The notes beneath the pieces are model-generated. The model was not told the DNA's origin. It did not search any database and saw nothing but the letters and a program-made list of their open reading frames with translations. Source: Dongia_A sp035695765 (GTDB lineage Bacteria > Pseudomonadota > Alphaproteobacteria > Dongiales > Dongiaceae). Taken from it: a stretch of DNA of 64,000 nt. Within the stretch, counting starts at the first letter, position 1; each line of letters begins with the position of its first letter. Made by a program: the position numbers and the translations under genes. The stretch lies in the NCBI GenBank assembly GCA_035695765.1, contig DASRRI010000033.1:26534-90533 (forward strand). Reading direction: 5' to 3'. Below, one piece after another: positions 45,561-54,129 of the stretch.

Positions 45561-46427
45561 TTATGCCGCCAACCCTCTCGGCCGATCGCCCTGCACCGTG
45601 GTGCGATAGAGCGTGCGCGGTTGGTCGTCGGGGCAGCCGGTCGCGAGATGCATGGTTGAGCGGTTGTCCCAGAACACCAGATCGTGCGCCTGCCAATGAT
45701 GGCGGTAGGTGAAGCGTGGCTCCACGGAATGGCGGAACAGGAACTGCAGCAACTCGTCGCTCTCTTCGTGCGGAAGACCGACCACATGCGTCGTGAACCC
45801 TTCATTCACGAACAGCGCCGGCTGCCTGTTGCCGGGATGGATGCGTACCATCGGATGAACCACCGGCGGGACACTTGCAGCTTGCCCCACATCCAGTTGC
45901 GGGCGGTCGGGATGGAGCCGGCTCTGATAGGCGTTGCGCGCGAGGTAGCTGTGCTCAGCATTGAGCGTCGCGATGCGCCGCTTCACCCCGTCGTCGAGCG
46001 CGTCATACGCTGCATGCATGTTGACGAACAAGGTATCGCCGCCATCCTTCGGCAGCACTTGCGCGTGCAGGAGCGAACCGAGGCTCGGCTCCGCCATGTA
46101 GGAAAGGTCGGAGTGCCAGTATTTGCCGGCATCCACGAGCCCGATCGGTTCGTCGTCGTGGAACTCGTTCGACACCACCAGGATCTCCGGATGCCCGGGC
46201 AAGTGGAACTTGCGCTGCACATGGATCTGCAGCGGTCCGAAGCGCCGGCTGAAGGCAATATGTTGAGCCGGCGCCAGGCGCGCCTGATCGCGGAACACCA
46301 GCAGATGCGTATCGTTCAGAGCATCTTCAATCTTGCTGAAGAGCGTATCGTCAACCGCCTCCGCCAGATCGATGCCGCGGATTTTCGAGCCGATGATTGG
46401 CGAAAGTGGTGTAATGCTGGCGCTCAT
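45561..46427 (-). CDS. TauD/TfdA-family Fe(II)/2-oxoglutarate dioxygenase
   Basis: 288 residues. The 2-His-1-Asp iron site is visible: WHSDLSY (His and Asp) and the distal His in MHLATG near the C-terminus. The 2-oxoglutarate Arg is in LYRTTVQGDR. The substrate could be a sulfonate, aryloxyacid or other acid and cannot be told from sequence. The ATG at 46427 begins MSASITPLSPIIGSKIRGIDL, the family's usual N-terminus; a longer frame upstream lacks homology. Divergent from the YcgN-like gene. Confidence 0.87.
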   Translation of the reverse strand: MSASITPLSPIIGSKIRGIDLAEAVDDTLFSKIEDALNDTHLLVFRDQARLAPAQHIAFSRRFGPLQIHVQRKFHLPGHPEILVVSNEFHDDEPIGLVDAGKYWHSDLSYMAEPSLGSLLHAQVLPKDGGDTLFVNMHAAYDALDDGVKRRIATLNAEHSYLARNAYQSRLHPDRPQLDVGQAASVPPVVHPMVRIHPGNRQPALFVNEGFTTHVVGLPHEESDELLQFLFRHSVEPRFTYRHHWQAHDLVFWDNRSTMHLATGCPDDQPRTLYRTTVQGDRPRGLAA

Positions 46428-46549
46428 GAGAGACCCTGCAACAGTCTCCGGTGGATCGCGTCTATCAAGAGCGGTTATAATGCCGTCATCGGCCTCATGC
46501 GCGGGATTTTTGGTCGCGCTGGGCCGCAAGTTTTACTGAAGGCACTGCG

Positions 46550-47023
46550 ATGGCGGATAGCGAGCTTCCGTTCTGGAAGACCAAGAAGATGAGCCAGATG
46601 ACCCAGGCCGAGTGGGAGAGCCTGTGCGATGGCTGCGGCAAATGCTGCCTCAACAAGCTGGTCGACACGGATACCGAGGAGCTGTTCTTCACCAACGTCG
46701 CGTGCCGGCTGCTCGACACCAAGAGCTGCCAATGCACGCGCTACAAGGACCGCTCCAAGCTGGTGAAGGATTGCATCCGCCTGACGCCGGCCAACGTGAA
46801 AAAGATCCGCTGGCTGCCCGACACTTGCGCCTATCGCCTGGTTGCGCAGGGCAAGGACCTCTACGACTGGCATTATCTCAAATGCGGCGACCGCAACGCC
46901 GTGCACCGCGCCGGCGCATCGGCACGCGGCCGCATCATCTCGGAGAAAGACGCCGGCGACCTTGAGGACCACCTCGTCGACTGGGTTGCTCACCCGGCCC
47001 CGAAGCGTGCCACAAAGCGCTGA
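46550..47023 (+). CDS. YcgN-like cysteine-cluster protein
   Basis: 157 residues of the UPF0260/YcgN family. Cysteine motifs are CDGCGKCC near residue 25, then CQCTRY and DCIRLTP. The PDTCAYRLVAQGKDLYDWH block is typical. A metal (Zn or Fe-S) site is likely and the function is unknown. ATG start at 46550, divergent from the dioxygenase gene. Confidence 0.87.
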   Translation: MADSELPFWKTKKMSQMTQAEWESLCDGCGKCCLNKLVDTDTEELFFTNVACRLLDTKSCQCTRYKDRSKLVKDCIRLTPANVKKIRWLPDTCAYRLVAQGKDLYDWHYLKCGDRNAVHRAGASARGRIISEKDAGDLEDHLVDWVAHPAPKRATKR

Positions 47024-47090
47024 AATCGCTGGCAATTTTGTGAGCAAGCCTCGGATAGCAGGGAACCCCTCGAAGCCTTAGGTATCGGTC

Positions 47091-47996
47091 ATGTCAATTC
47101 GCAACAGACGAGTGAACGACATGTCCGAATCCATGGTGAGCGCGATCCGCGAAGCGGCTTCCTATATCGAGCAGCGCGCCGAGGCGGAGGCTGACGGTCC
47201 GGTCTCCTTGAAGGAACTCAGCGACCATACCGGTATCAGCCCCTGGCACCTGCAGCGCCAGTTCAAGCGCGTGCTCGGTGTCAGCCCGCGTCAGTACGAC
47301 GACGCGCTGCGCATGAAGCGCCTGCGCAAGGGATTGAAGAGCGGCGTTGGAGTGGCCGGTGCGACCTTCGAAGCGGGCTATGGCTCATCGAGCCGTGTCT
47401 ATGAACGCGCGGCGGCGGCCCTCGGCATGACGCCTGCCAGCTATGCCAAAGGCGGCAGGGGCCAACAGATCAGTTATGGCATCGCGCCCTGTGGCCTCGG
47501 CCTCGTGCTGGTGGCGGCGACGCTGCGCGGCATCTGCCGCGTCCAGCTGGGCGCCAGCGAGCAGGCGATGATCCAGCATCTCAGCTCCGAATTCGCGGAG
47601 GCGGACATCGAGCGCGATGATGAGGCGCTGGAGCCCTACCTCGAGGAGATCCTGCGCCGGCTGGAGGGCGAGGCCCCGCACGAGGACCTGCCGCTTGACG
47701 TCCGCGCGACCGCGTTCCAGCGCCGGGTATGGGAAGAATTGCGGCGGATCCCGGTCGGCGAGACCCGGACCTATAGCCAGGTCGCTGCCGCCATCGGCAA
47801 TCCGGGTGCTGCCCGCGCCGTAGGCAATGCATGTGCCAACAATCCGGTTGCGATCGCCGTCCCGTGTCACCGCGTTTTGCGTAATGACGGAAATATCGGT
47901 GGGTATGCCTGGGGAATTAAGCGAAAACAGGCTCTTATCGCGGCCGAAAAGTCGCGTTCTGACAACTCAGAGACCCGCGCCAGAAAAAAGGCGTAA
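47091..47996 (+). CDS. AraC-type HTH fused to O6-alkylguanine-DNA alkyltransferase (Ada-like without zinc domain)
   Basis: 301 residues. Residues about 10-115 form an AraC-type double HTH (HTGISPWHLQRQFKRVLGVSP). Residues about 130-285 are the alkyltransferase, with the acceptor Cys in PCHRV (about 257) and AVGNACANNP. The N-terminal Cys4 zinc domain of E. coli Ada, which senses methylphosphotriesters, is absent, so the switch that makes Ada an activator is missing. It still should repair O6-methylguanine by suicidal transfer. An ATG 30 bases in is an alternative start. Confidence 0.9.
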   Translation: MSIRNRRVNDMSESMVSAIREAASYIEQRAEAEADGPVSLKELSDHTGISPWHLQRQFKRVLGVSPRQYDDALRMKRLRKGLKSGVGVAGATFEAGYGSSSRVYERAAAALGMTPASYAKGGRGQQISYGIAPCGLGLVLVAATLRGICRVQLGASEQAMIQHLSSEFAEADIERDDEALEPYLEEILRRLEGEAPHEDLPLDVRATAFQRRVWEELRRIPVGETRTYSQVAAAIGNPGAARAVGNACANNPVAIAVPCHRVLRNDGNIGGYAWGIKRKQALIAAEKSRSDNSETRARKKA

Positions 47997-48059
47997 GTGG
48001 TTGAAACCGGCGGAGCCGGGGCTCTATGCTGACCTCCGAGAGCGCGTCGTTCGCCTGGG

Positions 48060-48848
48060 ATGGTCATGCCGAAAGCCTTGGAAAACCGGGGAAAAATACG
48101 AAAAGCGCCGCGCCCCTCAGGCTCGGCGAAGCGCCGCCCGATGGCGGAGGCCGCCGATCTCCATCTGATGGATTTCGAGCAGCGCTCGGTGCCGCTGGTG
48201 TTCCAGGAGAACCGCCGCGCACGCCGCATCATCCTGCGGCTCGACTACGGTGCCTCGCGCATCGTGGTGGTGCTTCCAAAACGCACGACGCGTCATGAGG
48301 GTAAGCGATTCGCATTGCAGAATCGCGACTGGATCGAAGAAAGATTGGATCAATTGCCGGAGACCGTGCCCTTTGCGCATGGCGCGGTGATTCCATTCCT
48401 CGGCATTCCCCATCGCATCCGCTATCGCGCCCATGCCCGCGGTGTCGTGTGGTGCGAAGAGCAGGAGATCCATGTCGCGGGTCATGAGGAGCATGTCTCG
48501 CGCCGGGTCGCCGACTGGCTGAAGCTCGAAGCGCGGCGCGAGATCGAAGCGCGCGCACGGGCCAAGGCCGAACAACTCGGCAGGAGCGTCAAGCGCGTCA
48601 TCCTGCGCGACACCAAGAGCCGGTGGGGCAGCTGCACGACCGACGGCGTGCTGTCTTTCTCCTGGCGCCTCATCCTCGCGCCACGCCACGTGATGGATTA
48701 CGTGGTCGCGCACGAGGTCGCGCACCTGCGCGAAATGAATCACGGTTCCCGTTTCTGGAAGCTGACGGGCGAGATCTGCCGCAGCGTGCAGAGCGCGCGC
48801 GAATGGCTGGAAGAGAACGGAACCGATCTCTATCGCTACGGCCGTTGA
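48060..48848 (+). CDS. YgjP-like (DUF45) metallopeptidase
   Basis: 262 residues of the M48-related YgjP/SprT-like family. The zinc motif HEVAHL lies near residue 218, with a third His in NHGSRFW downstream, and KSRWGSCT precedes it. The N-terminal domain carries RRIILRLDYG-like strands. Function is uncertain; relatives associate with UTP-related or proteolytic roles. ATG at 48060 lies in weak ribosome-binding context; an in-frame ATG six bases on is equivalent. Confidence 0.86.
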   Translation: MVMPKALENRGKIRKAPRPSGSAKRRPMAEAADLHLMDFEQRSVPLVFQENRRARRIILRLDYGASRIVVVLPKRTTRHEGKRFALQNRDWIEERLDQLPETVPFAHGAVIPFLGIPHRIRYRAHARGVVWCEEQEIHVAGHEEHVSRRVADWLKLEARREIEARARAKAEQLGRSVKRVILRDTKSRWGSCTTDGVLSFSWRLILAPRHVMDYVVAHEVAHLREMNHGSRFWKLTGEICRSVQSAREWLEENGTDLYRYGR

Positions 48849-48894
48849 GAGGCGGCCGCAGCGGTAGCTGCATGTTGCACCTCTCTCCTCGAAA

Positions 48895-48926
48895 GGCCTG
48901 CGTCGACTCCCCGGTTGACGCAGGCC
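48895..48926 (+). terminator. Strong hairpin, probable terminator, after the YgjP-like gene
   Basis: GGCCTGCGTC (48895-48904) pairs with GACGCAGGCC (48917-48926) around a 12-base loop. GAAGCTTTT follows. It lies 46 bases after the stop. The rest of the 262-base gap to the next gene contains no further feature I can support. Confidence 0.6.
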
Positions 48927-49110
48927 GAAGCTTTTATGAGCACCTCTGACCTGTGCCGTTTTCCGCGCCATCCCATCGATCGGCGTGGTACTTTCCCGTT
49001 CCTCTGATGCATTTTGTCATGGCGCTGTAACGCCTCTGTCGCAGAGATTAACTACGCTCCCCGCCGGTTCTCATTTATATCAAAACCCTCGAGAAAGGCC
49101 GGTTTTCTGC

Positions 49111-50359
49111 ATGTTCCGCGCGCTCGATCCTTCACCGCTAGGGCGCGGTCCACATGCGCTCGGCGCCTCGCGCAATCAGGTCCTGGCGCGCGACCTTGCC
49201 GGCTCCGCCCCCACGATTGAAGAGAGCTGGACGGGCGGTGCGGTCCTCGACCTCTGCGCCAGCCATCCCGCGATCCCGAGCTTTGCTGTGGTCGAAGGCG
49301 AAGGCAGGGTCATCGGCCTCATCGAGCGCGAGCGGCTCTATTACCAGTTCTCCCACCCGCTCTGGTTCGACGTGTATAACCGCCGGCCGATCGCGCCCCT
49401 GGTGACGCGCGAGGCGATGGTCGTCGATGGCACGACGCCGATCGAAGGCGTGAAGGAGCTGATCGCCTATCGCTATCCCCAGGCGATCTCCAGCGGTTTC
49501 GCGATCGTCGAGCAGAATCGCTATCTCGGCATCGGTACCATGACGGCACTGCTGGAGAAGACCGTCGACCTCGCCCACCGGCGCGCCATCGAGCTGGAAG
49601 AGGCACACCGCAAGGCGGAGATCGCGAGCGAGGCCAAGTCGCGCTTCCTTGCCACCATGAGCCATGAGCTGCGGACACCGCTCAACGCCATCATCGGTTT
49701 CGCGGAGCTGCTGCTGATGCGCGATGTGGATCGGATGGAAGCCGATCAGCGCCGTGGCTATGTCACCGACATCCGCAATTCGGGCGCACACCTGCTCGCG
49801 CTCATCAATGACATTCTCGATTACTCGAAGCTCGAGGCCGACCATCTGCCGCTGGTGGAGACGGTCTTCGATCTGCGGCAATTCCTGCATGACGGGCTGC
49901 GTCTGGTACGCACGCAGGCCGAAACGGCGAACGTGACCCTGCGCACGATGCAAGCGCCCGCGATCGCGCTGACGGGTGACGAGCGGCGGCTCCGCCAATG
50001 CGTGGTCAAGCTGCTGGCCAACGCCATCCAGTTCGCACCCGGCGGCGAGGTCGGCCTGTCGGCGGTGATGGTCGGCGCGCAGGGGCTCGAGATCCGGGTG
50101 GCGGATACCGGCTGCGGCATTCCCGCCGACCAGCTCGAACAGGTGTTCCAGCCCATTCCATCAGGTGGAGAACGAGCTGAGCCGGGCGACCAACGGCACC
50201 GGCCTTGGCTTGCCTTTGAGCCGCAAGCTGGCGGAGCGTCATGGCGGCAGCCTGCGCCTGGAGAGCAAGATGGGCGCGGGCATGGTGGCGATCCTGCAGC
50301 TGCCGGGGCGGGCTGTTCCTCTGGAAGGCCTCTGGGCCGGACCGGTCGCTTCGGCCTAA
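49111..50359 (+). pseudogene. Sensor histidine kinase interrupted by a +1 frameshift
   Basis: The N-terminal about 150 residues are CBS-like (SFAVVEGEGRVIGLIERERL, then a second unit). HisKA follows (FLATMSHELRTPLNAIIGF, His about 184), then the start of HATPase with DTGCGIPADQLEQVFQP. At 50155 one extra A breaks the frame. Removing it restores FHQVENELSRATNGTGLGL, SRKLAERHGGSLRLESKMGAGM and a stop at 50359. Read as is, the first frame runs on to 50367 with nonsense. This is either a sequencing error or a true recent mutation that removes the ATP-lid G2 box. Start taken at ATG 49111. Confidence 0.85.
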
Positions 50360-50404
50360 TCCCCTGAATTGATGGAACTTTGTTCCCATATCCGGGTTCA
50401 ATCT

Positions 50405-50417
50405 GTTATGTTATAAC
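50405..50417. promoter_or_regulatory. Candidate Zur box upstream of the metal ABC transporter
   Basis: GTTATGTTATAAC contains the 8-bp palindrome GTTATAAC. The left half fits the GTNATRTTAT pattern I recall for alphaproteobacterial Zur operators, while the right half is weaker. It lies 42 bases before the small membrane reading frame and about 130 bases before the ATPase gene. Confidence 0.5.
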
Positions 50418-50446
50418 GCCCACTGGCTCAAATGCCGGATCGGATC

Positions 50447-50563
50447 ATGCATCTGCCTCATGCCGCTGAAACCACGCTGAACTGGGGCGCCGCACGCCGC
50501 CTCGCGATCGCCGGCCTGGGCATGCTGCTGCTATGGGGCGCCGTCTGGTGGGCAATCCGATAG
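50447..50563 (+). CDS. Possible 38-residue membrane microprotein
   Basis: ATG at 50447 to TAG at 50561-50563 encodes 38 residues. A hydrophilic N-terminus is followed by a single hydrophobic helix (AIAGLGMLLLWGAVWWAI). It sits directly after the candidate Zur box and overlaps the start region of the ABC ATPase gene, so it may be a leader or accessory peptide. No clear ribosome-binding site is seen. It could be chance. Confidence 0.35.
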   Translation: MHLPHAAETTLNWGAARRLAIAGLGMLLLWGAVWWAIR

Positions 50564-51363
50564 AAGCGGCCCTGTCGCGGGCCGTCCCCCATGAGCGCCG
50601 GCCGGCACCCCTGCCGCCGCAGACGACCCAGCCGGTGGAGGTGCTGCGCCTCCACGACGTCACCATCGCCTATGACCGGCATCCGGTCGTTCATCACATC
50701 AGCGGCTCGTTCGAGGAAGGCAGCCTGACAGCGCTCGTCGGACCCAACGGCGCCGGCAAGAGCACGCTTCTGAAAGCGATCGCGGGCCTGCTGCCGGTGA
50801 CCGCGGGTGAGGTCCGTTTCGGTATCGACAAGCGCGCCATCGGCTATCTGCCGCAGGTGGTGGATGTCGATCGCAGCTTTCCGCTGCGCGTCATCGATGT
50901 GGTGGATTTCGGCCATTGGCGCAAGATTGGCGCGCTACGCCGGTTGACCGCCCAGGATCGCGCGGCGAGCGTCGCGGCTATTGCATCAGTCGGTTTGCCC
51001 GGCCTCGAGCATCAGCCGATCGGCCAGCTCTCGGTCGGGCAGTTCCAGCGCGTGCTGTTCGCGCGCCTGATGGTGCAGGAAGCGGCTTTGATCCTGCTCG
51101 ATGAACCCTTCAACGCCATCGATCAGAGGACCACGGAAGATCTGATGCGGGTGGTGCGGGGCTGGCAGGCCGAAGGACGGACAGTGATCGCGGCCTTACA
51201 CGACCTGGAACAGGTGAAGCGCGAATTTCCGGATGCGCTGCTGATGGCGCGCGAGCTGGTGGCGTGGGGTCCGACGCGCCAGGTGCTGGCCGAAGACAAT
51301 CTCGCGCACGCCCGCGACCTGGCTGCCAGCTGGACCGATCCCGCCGCGATCTGCGCCCGCTGA
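50533..51363 (+). CDS. Metal ABC transporter ATPase (probable zinc)
   Basis: About 276 residues of the ZnuC/MntB-type ATPase family. Walker A GPNGAGKST, Q-loop YLPQ, signature LSVGQFQRV, Walker B LILLDEPFNAID and His in ALHDLEQV are all present. The first 35 residues are Pro/Arg rich and uncertain; GTG 50548 is an alternative start. The permease gene follows with TGATG overlap. A Zur-like box upstream favours zinc over manganese. No substrate-binding protein gene (znuA) is adjacent. Confidence 0.88.
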   Translation: MGRRLVGNPIEAALSRAVPHERRPAPLPPQTTQPVEVLRLHDVTIAYDRHPVVHHISGSFEEGSLTALVGPNGAGKSTLLKAIAGLLPVTAGEVRFGIDKRAIGYLPQVVDVDRSFPLRVIDVVDFGHWRKIGALRRLTAQDRAASVAAIASVGLPGLEHQPIGQLSVGQFQRVLFARLMVQEAALILLDEPFNAIDQRTTEDLMRVVRGWQAEGRTVIAALHDLEQVKREFPDALLMARELVAWGPTRQVLAEDNLAHARDLAASWTDPAAICAR

Positions 51364-52238
51364 TGCAGCTTCTCTACGAACACCTGATCCAGCCCTTCAT
51401 CGAGTTCGGCTTCATGCGGCGGGCCCTGGTCGCGTGCCTTGCGCTCTCCATCAGTGCGGGGCCGATCGGCGTTTTCCTGGTGTTGCGCCGCATGAGCCTG
51501 ATGGGCGATGCGATGTCGCATGCCATCCTGCCAGGGGCGGCAATCGGGTTCCTGGTAGCGGGCTTGTCGCTGTGGGCGATGAGCGTCGGCGGGCTTGTCG
51601 TCGCGCTGATCGTGGCATTGGCCGCCGGCGCGATGAGCCGCGTGACGCCGCTCAAGGAAGATGCCGCGCTCGCCGGCTTCTTCCTCATCTCGTTGGCGCT
51701 CGGTGTCTTGCTGGTCTCGGTGAAGGGCAGCTCGGTCGACCTGCTGCACATCCTGTTCGGAACCTTGCTCGCGGTCTCCAACAGCGCACTTTTCTTGATC
51801 GCCGCGGCGTCATCGCTGACGGTCATCGCCTTGGCGCTGGTCTATCGCACGTTGATCCTGGAATGCTTCGATCCGGGTTTCCTGCGCGCGGTCGGCGGCA
51901 AAGGCGGGCTCGCCCACGCCATCTTCCTCGCCCTCGTGGTGCTGAACATGGTGTCGGCGATGCAGGCGCTCGGCACCCTGATGGCGATTGGCCTCATGAT
52001 GCTGCCGGCCACCTCGGCGCGGATGTGGACCATTTCGATCGGGCGCATGATCGGCCTTGCCGTTCTGTTCGCCATGCTGTCGTCGGTCGCGGGCCTCATC
52101 ATTTCCTATCATGTCAATGCGCCCTCCGGGCCGGCGGTCATCCTCTCAGCGGGCCTGCTCTATCTCGTGTCTCTGGCGGCCGGGAGCAATGGCGGGTTGC
52201 TGCGTCGCTACGTGCGCCGGCCGCATCTGGAGCATTGA
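51363..52238 (+). CDS. Metal ABC transporter permease (probable zinc)
   Basis: 291 residues with about eight membrane helices, of the ABC-3 (ZnuB/TroC) family. Marks are LVLRRMSLMGDAMSHAILPGAAIGF near the N-terminus and LGTLMAIGLMMLPATSARM near the C-terminus. It pairs with the ATPase encoded immediately upstream (TGATG overlap) to import a divalent metal. The ATG at 51363 is chosen because the homologous region begins there. The cognate periplasmic binding protein must be elsewhere. Confidence 0.9.
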   Translation: MQLLYEHLIQPFIEFGFMRRALVACLALSISAGPIGVFLVLRRMSLMGDAMSHAILPGAAIGFLVAGLSLWAMSVGGLVVALIVALAAGAMSRVTPLKEDAALAGFFLISLALGVLLVSVKGSSVDLLHILFGTLLAVSNSALFLIAAASSLTVIALALVYRTLILECFDPGFLRAVGGKGGLAHAIFLALVVLNMVSAMQALGTLMAIGLMMLPATSARMWTISIGRMIGLAVLFAMLSSVAGLIISYHVNAPSGPAVILSAGLLYLVSLAAGSNGGLLRRYVRRPHLEH

Positions 52239-52300
52239 GGGGGGCGTTGCATGGCGCGCGCCGCTGCGACATGATGCGCGCGATCTCAAGGGTGAGAGCC

Positions 52301-53041
52301 ATGAACGTCCTCGTCATTCAGAACAATCCGCAGACGCCGGTTTCCCTGGTAGGTGATTATCTGATCGCGGCCGGCGCCAGGCTTGCGACCATCCTCCCCC
52401 ATAGCGGCGACGCCTTGCCGAAATCGCCTGAAGGGCATGATGCCGCGATCATCCTGGGCGGCCCCCAGCATGCGGGTGACGACGTGAACTATCCGGCTTT
52501 CCTGCCGATGCTTGATCTGCTGCGCGCCTTTCATGAACAGGCGAAGCCGCTGCTCGGCCTCTGCCTCGGCAGCCAGCTGCTGGCCCGTGCGTTCGGAGAG
52601 AAGGTGCGCCGCAATGAGGAGTTCGAGGTCGGCTATCCGCCGATCGAGATAACTGGCGACGGCAAGGAGGATCCGCTGCTGACCGGCCTTGCGCCGCGCC
52701 AGCGTATCCTGCAATGGCACGAAGACACGTTCGACATGCCGCAGGGCGCCGTGCAGTTGATGACCGGGACCGCTTGCCGCAACCAGGCCTTCCGCTTCGG
52801 CCGCACGACCTATGCGTTCCAATGCCATTTCGAAGTGTCGGTCGACCTCGCCAAGCAATGGTTCGACCAATGGGGCCATACCATCGTGAAGCGCTTCGAA
52901 GAGCAGCGCGGCCACGAAGTCCTGGAACACGCCCGTGACGAGATCGCGCGCTACGGTGGCCGCGCCGCCAATTTCTGCCGTGTGGTCACGCAGCGCTGGG
53001 CGGCGCTGGTGCAGGACGCGCGCAAGGAGCGGGCGGCCTAG
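52301..53041 (+). CDS. Type 1 glutamine amidotransferase-like protein
   Basis: 246 residues of the class I GATase family, similar to the stand-alone GMP synthase-like amidotransferases. The catalytic Cys is in GLCLGSQLLA and the His in YAFQCHFEVS; IILGGPQHA is the oxyanion-strand region. Reaction and partner are unknown; some relatives act on gamma-glutamyl compounds. The ATG at 52301 has AAGGGTGAGA upstream. A much longer in-frame reading to the left is an overlap artefact with the permease gene. Its 3' end overlaps the convergent HxlR gene by four bases. Confidence 0.87.
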   Translation: MNVLVIQNNPQTPVSLVGDYLIAAGARLATILPHSGDALPKSPEGHDAAIILGGPQHAGDDVNYPAFLPMLDLLRAFHEQAKPLLGLCLGSQLLARAFGEKVRRNEEFEVGYPPIEITGDGKEDPLLTGLAPRQRILQWHEDTFDMPQGAVQLMTGTACRNQAFRFGRTTYAFQCHFEVSVDLAKQWFDQWGHTIVKRFEEQRGHEVLEHARDEIARYGGRAANFCRVVTQRWAALVQDARKERAA

Positions 53042-53538
53042 GCTTTCTGTCGGTTCTTGCTTCGGACGGCTTCGAGCGCCGCCTGCAGTTTCGTCATCAC
53101 GGAGGGGCCGGTGCGTGGTGCGCCAAGGTGGATGGCGCGCAGCTCGCCCATAAAGTCATCCCACAGGGCCGGCCCGCCTTCTTCGAGCAATTGCGCGCGG
53201 ATGCTGAGTTCTTCGCTTACAGGCAGAAATCGCCGGCCCCAGGCGCCGATCTGCGCAAAGACCGGCACCAATTGAATCGCCTTCTCGGTCAGGCTGTAGA
53301 TTGCCTTCTGCTTGTGGCTGGGGTCATCGGTCTTGCTGAGCAGGTCCTGCTCGACCAGCCGCTTCAGGCGCGCGGCAAGGATGTTTGAGGCGATGCCTTC
53401 CTCCGACCGGGTCAGCAGCTCGCGGAAATGACGGCGGTCCCCGAACATCACGTCGCGAATGACGATCAGGCTCCAGCGGTCGCCCATGACTTCCAGCGTC
53501 AGGTTGATCGGGCAGCCGGAGCGGTGCGCATCGTCCAT
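53038..53538 (-). CDS. HxlR-family transcriptional regulator
   Basis: 166 residues. The winged-helix domain begins CPINLTLEVMGDRWSLIVIRDVMFG, the HxlR signature with an N-terminal Cys that can sense electrophiles or oxidants. HFRELLTRSEEGIASNILAARLKRL (recognition helix) follows, then a helical C-terminal extension. It is divergent from the YCII-like gene, across a gap with paired CCAGTTGCAA sites. Autoregulation and control of that gene are likely. Confidence 0.9.
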   Translation of the reverse strand: MDDAHRSGCPINLTLEVMGDRWSLIVIRDVMFGDRRHFRELLTRSEEGIASNILAARLKRLVEQDLLSKTDDPSHKQKAIYSLTEKAIQLVPVFAQIGAWGRRFLPVSEELSIRAQLLEEGGPALWDDFMGELRAIHLGAPRTGPSVMTKLQAALEAVRSKNRQKA

Positions 53539-53556
53539 GGCAGTTCCTCAAACAAG

Positions 53557-53601
53557 CCAGTTGCAAAATAGGATCAGTTCGTTCAAATTGCAACTGGTTG
53601 C
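53557..53601. promoter_or_regulatory. Probable HxlR operator region
   Basis: CCAGTTGCAA (53557-53566) and its exact inverse TTGCAACTGG (53588-53597) are separated by 21 bases. The second overlaps a smaller inverted repeat, GCAAC-TG-GTTGC (53590-53601). They lie between the divergent HxlR and YCII-like genes. Confidence 0.55.
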
Positions 53602-53633
53602 ATAATAAAACTAGTTAATTGAGGAAACGCTCA

Positions 53634-54005
53634 ATGAAATATCTCTGCCTCTGCTACTACGACCTAGCCAAGTTCAACGCGCTGACCGAGGCGCAGATGG
53701 CGGAGCTGGGCCGCATCTGCCCGCCGCGCGACCAGCAACTGAAGGAGACCGGGCGCAAGGTGCTGGATGCCTCGCTGGCGATGCCGCACGAAGTACGGGT
53801 GATCCGCCCCAGCGATGCCGGCCCGGTCTTTTCCGAGGGACCCTACGTCTCGACGCCCGAGCCGCTGGGCGCGTTCTTCATCGTCGAAGCGGAGACGCTC
53901 GACGAAGCCGCCAAGATCGCCGCCATTCATCCTGGAGCCCATCTCGGCCACATCCTCGCCGGCGGCATCGAGGTGCGCCCGATTGATCATTTTTCGCTGG
54001 CGTGA
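53634..54005 (+). CDS. YCII-related domain protein
   Basis: 123 residues beginning MKYLCLCYYDLAKFNALTEAQM. It has the YCII/DGPF fold pattern: VRVIRPSDAGPVFSEGPYVSTPEPLGAFFIVEAETLDEA followed by HPGAHLGHILAGGIEVRPID. Small enzymes or accessory domains of sigma-factor systems share this fold; the reaction here is unknown. The ATG at 53634 has GAGG upstream. Probably controlled by the divergent HxlR regulator. Confidence 0.83.
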   Translation: MKYLCLCYYDLAKFNALTEAQMAELGRICPPRDQQLKETGRKVLDASLAMPHEVRVIRPSDAGPVFSEGPYVSTPEPLGAFFIVEAETLDEAAKIAAIHPGAHLGHILAGGIEVRPIDHFSLA

Positions 54006-54129
54006 GCTCATGCCTTGCCGGCATCAAATCGCTCAACACTTAGTGAGTGGCGAGGCAGCGTCCGGCAGCTAACATGCGGTTGATAGGCCGGCGGGGGAAC
54101 GATGCCGGCCGCCGCATCAGTACGGGGCC

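Noticed and set aside
51434..52300. N-terminal extension of the glutamine amidotransferase-like gene
   Set aside because: The extra residues are an out-of-frame reading of the permease gene. The real start is ATG 52301 with its own ribosome-binding site.
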